Shown piece after piece: positions 37,525 to 40,045 of a stretch of 40,045 bases of DNA. This DNA comes from Chloroflexota bacterium (GTDB lineage Bacteria > Chloroflexota > Dehalococcoidia > Lucifugimonadales > UBA3495): NCBI GenBank assembly GCA_022562475.1, contig JADFPD010000007.1:1-40045 (forward strand). Reading direction: 5' to 3'. Below the pieces are notes generated by a model that made no database searches, had not been told where the DNA came from, and saw only the letters and a program-made list of their open reading frames with translations. Each line of letters starts with the position of its first letter. Position 1 is the first letter of the stretch. Both the position numbers and the translations under genes were made by a program.

Positions 37525-39108
37525 TCATGGACCCAAGTGGGCCAACTTAACTTTGTCGATCTGGTCCAAGTTCTGAAACTCCTCCATCACCTCAGGTGGA
37601 ACAGGGTCGTCCAGCCCAATGACCATCATGGCCCGGCCTCTGAGGGCTAGGCGGCCGACTTCCATGAAGCTGATATTGATATTGTGGCGGCCGGCGATCA
37701 TGCCCACCGCGCCGATGGAACCCGGCTGGTCCTGGTTGTCCACGAACAGCAGATAGGGGGTGGAAGGCACAATGTCCAACCAATAATCGTCGATCTTCAC
37801 GATATGGGGCTCGTTCCGCAGGGATGTCCCGGCCAGGGTGATCTTGCCCTCGCTGGTCTCGATAGTGGCACTGATCATGCTGGAGTACTCACGGGCCGAG
37901 GTATTGTGCTGCTCGGTTATGTTGAGGCCACGTTCCCTGGCCAATACCGGCGCATTGATCAGGTTCACCTGTCCGGTGGTGATGGGCGCCAAAAACCCGG
38001 CTAAGACCGCCGCCTGCAGGGAGCGAGTGTCGTGCTCGGCGATCTCGCCTTCGTAGCTGATGGTGATGCGCAAGAACTGCCCCTCCGCCAGGTGGGTCAA
38101 CAGCTTGCCAACCACGGTGGCAACCGGCATGTAGGGGGCCAGTACTGCATGCACCTCGGGGGCAACGAACGGGGCGTTGACCGTGTTCCGGGCCGGTTCG
38201 CCGTTCAACACCGCCAGCACCTGTTCGGAGGCCTCGATGGCAACCTCCCGTTGGGCCTCTTCGGTGGAGGCGCCGAGATGAGGCGTCACCACAACCTTGG
38301 GGTGCCCGATCAGCTCCGTGTTCTGTGGCGGTTCCTGGGCGAAAACGTCCAAGGCTACCCCGCACAATTGTCCCGATTCCAAGCCGTCCAGTATCGCCTG
38401 CTCGTCCACCAATTCGCCCCGCGCCACGTTTATGAGCCGTGCCCCGGGTTTGAGCAGGCCCACCTGTTTGCCGCCGATCATGTGCCTGGTGCTGTCGGTC
38501 AAAGGCGTGTGCAGCGTGATAAAGTCCGACTGGGCCAGCAACTCTTCAAATGAGAGGAGTTCGACTCCCATGCGCTTGGCGAAGTCAGGGGACACAAAAG
38601 GGTCGTAACCCACCAATCTCATCTCGAAGCTCTGGGCGCGGCGGGCCACTTCCGAGCCCACCCGCCCCAGTCCGCAGATGCCCAGGGTCTTGTTGCGGAC
38701 CTCCACGCCCATGAAGGCGCTGCGCTTCCACTCGCCGGATTTCAGTGACTGGTGGGCCGCGGGCACGTTCCTGGACAGGGCCAGCATCAAGGCCATGGTG
38801 TGCTCGGCCGCGGCCACGGTGTTGCCCGTGGGCGCGTTGACCACGGCGATCCCGGCGCTGGTGGCCGCATCCAGGTCTATGTTATCGACGCCGATTCCGG
38901 CGCGGCCGACCACCTGCAGTTTCTTGCCGGTCTCGATGACCTCCTTGGTCACCTTGGTCTCGCTACGGACGACCAAGCCTTCATACTCACCGATCACGGC
39001 CAACAGTTCCGAGGGCTTCATACCCGTTTTAACGTCGACCTCGGCGCGGGATTTCAGCAGTTCGATACCCTCCGCGCCGATGGGGTCTGCTACCAGAATT
39101 CTGGGCAT
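37525..39108 (-). CDS. serA: D-3-phosphoglycerate dehydrogenase with ASB and ACT domains
   Basis: MPRILVADPIGAEGIELLKSRAEVDVKTG; GRAGIGVDNIDLDAATSAGIAVVNAPTGNTVAAAEH; LGICGLGRVGSEVARRA; C-terminal ACT. Confidence 0.97.
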   Translation of the reverse strand: MPRILVADPIGAEGIELLKSRAEVDVKTGMKPSELLAVIGEYEGLVVRSETKVTKEVIETGKKLQVVGRAGIGVDNIDLDAATSAGIAVVNAPTGNTVAAAEHTMALMLALSRNVPAAHQSLKSGEWKRSAFMGVEVRNKTLGICGLGRVGSEVARRAQSFEMRLVGYDPFVSPDFAKRMGVELLSFEELLAQSDFITLHTPLTDSTRHMIGGKQVGLLKPGARLINVARGELVDEQAILDGLESGQLCGVALDVFAQEPPQNTELIGHPKVVVTPHLGASTEEAQREVAIEASEQVLAVLNGEPARNTVNAPFVAPEVHAVLAPYMPVATVVGKLLTHLAEGQFLRITISYEGEIAEHDTRSLQAAVLAGFLAPITTGQVNLINAPVLARERGLNITEQHNTSAREYSSMISATIETSEGKITLAGTSLRNEPHIVKIDDYWLDIVPSTPYLLFVDNQDQPGSIGAVGMIAGRHNINISFMEVGRLALRGRAMMVIGLDDPVPPEVMEEFQNLDQIDKVKLAHLGP

Positions 39109-39347
39109 GAAAATCTTCCTGTTTCTTAATCGGAAATTAAACGCGGCCAGGCTCGAATCTAGCTGTGCTCCAAAGCTGCCGAGACGGCAAATAAACTATA
39201 GCACAGTCGAGGTGGAACGGCCCCTCGAAAGTTGGCGAGGCGAAGGGTTCCGTGCTGGTCAGCCATTTTTTAACAATCAACGTTTGACTTGGTTATAAGC
39301 AGACCTATATTCTTGCTTGATTTGTTGGTACATCGGAATCGGTGGTT

Positions 39348-39404
39348 TCCGTGAGGTCTCCGTGAGGTTCTCCCCCAATAATGTTATCTGAGATAACGAG
39401 AACC
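39348..39404. promoter_or_regulatory. Operator-like region: 11-bp-period direct repeats plus palindrome upstream of the response regulator
   Basis: TCCGTGAGGT at 39348-39357 and 39359-39368; GTTATCT-G-AGATAAC at 39383-39397; outer arms GGTTCTC (39366-39372) and GAGAACC (39398-39404). Confidence 0.45.
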
Positions 39405-39439
39405 GGCCCTCATGGCCGGGTCGAAGGAAGAGCGGTGCG

Positions 39440-40045
39440 TTGAACCCCTCGGAGAGCCTCAAGATTCTTCTTGTAGACGACAAAGCCAACGTGAGGTCAT
39501 TCGTTGGGCCGGCTATCACTGCCGCCGGGTACCAATTCTTAGAAGCGGAGGACGGCCCCACCGCATTGTTTCTCATCGAGGAGGAACAACCAGACCTCAT
39601 CATCCTAGACATCATGCTGGATGACCCTGATTTTGGCGGGCTGGATATCTGCAAGGAGATACGAAGCTCGGGCAACCAAACACCGGTCATCTTCCTGACC
39701 GTGAAAGACCGGGCCGAAGACCCCCGTTTCCTCCAAAGGGCATTCAGTCTGGGAGCGGACGATTACATCACCAAACGGGAAGAACTGCTTCAGATCGAAA
39801 ACAACATGGGAATCCGGCCGGCCGAATATCTGGAGAGCAAGTCCGATGTAGATGAATTGCTTGCCAGGATCCAGGCCCGGCTTCCCCAAGCTCGTCCTGC
39901 TGTGGCCGGAACACGAGAGCGGGCGTTTGGCGGTTCTCTCCAGGTTGATTTCGATACTGGACTGGTCCGGGTCAGGAGGGAATCGGGATGGGAAGAAGAT
40001 ACCCTCACCTTGACCGAGTTGGAGATTCTTAGGCTCCTGGCGGAC
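39440..40045 (+). CDS. Response regulator receiver protein with C-terminal OmpR-like DNA-binding domain (truncated by window end)
   Basis: Translation from TTG 39440: LNPSESLKILLVDDKANVRSFVGPAITAAGYQFLEAEDGPTALFLIEEEQPDLIILDIMLDDPDFGGLDICKEIR...VIFLTVKDRAEDP...LGADDYITK...LTLTELEILRLLAD. Not in the ORF track because the frame runs off the end. Confidence 0.85.
   Translation, partial: MNPSESLKILLVDDKANVRSFVGPAITAAGYQFLEAEDGPTALFLIEEEQPDLIILDIMLDDPDFGGLDICKEIRSSGNQTPVIFLTVKDRAEDPRFLQRAFSLGADDYITKREELLQIENNMGIRPAEYLESKSDVDELLARIQARLPQARPAVAGTRERAFGGSLQVDFDTGLVRVRRESGWEEDTLTLTELEILRLLAD

Noticed and set aside
39277-39690. 137-aa minus-strand ORF
   Set aside because: Antisense to the receiver domain of the response regulator that continues past the window end.

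Overview
This 40 kb window looks like an ordinary bacterial chromosome segment. Gene content and protein style suggest Chloroflexota (Dehalococcoidia/SAR202-like), but that placement is inference. It is dominated by housekeeping and core metabolism genes: lysC/thrB, serA, glmS, holA, ftsK, rnj, udg, a yceD-rpmF-fabD-nusB-acpP cluster, a methylmalonyl-CoA module, an incomplete cox-type cluster, and a tRNA-Gly. The strongest unusual signal is a minus-strand DUF3179-like gene (32444..33568) that the ORF track splits in two at one in-frame TGA. That TGA replaces the first Cys of the family's CPLC motif. It is followed in frame by a hairpin with bacterial SECIS geometry: 20 nt from UGA to a 5-nt apical loop with G at loop position 2, a 7-bp perfect upper stem and a 6-bp perfect lower stem. 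This is a candidate selenoprotein. Secondary signals are: a STAND/NB-ARC ATPase with seven 42-aa TPRs and a glycine-rich hydrophobic N-terminus; a NYN-domain gene whose TTG start lies 9 nt after two UUCG-capped hairpins and a poly-T tract; 11-bp-period direct repeats plus a palindrome upstream of a response regulator; a pseudopilin pair translationally coupled to a DUF11 surface protein; and a dispersed REP-like repeat.
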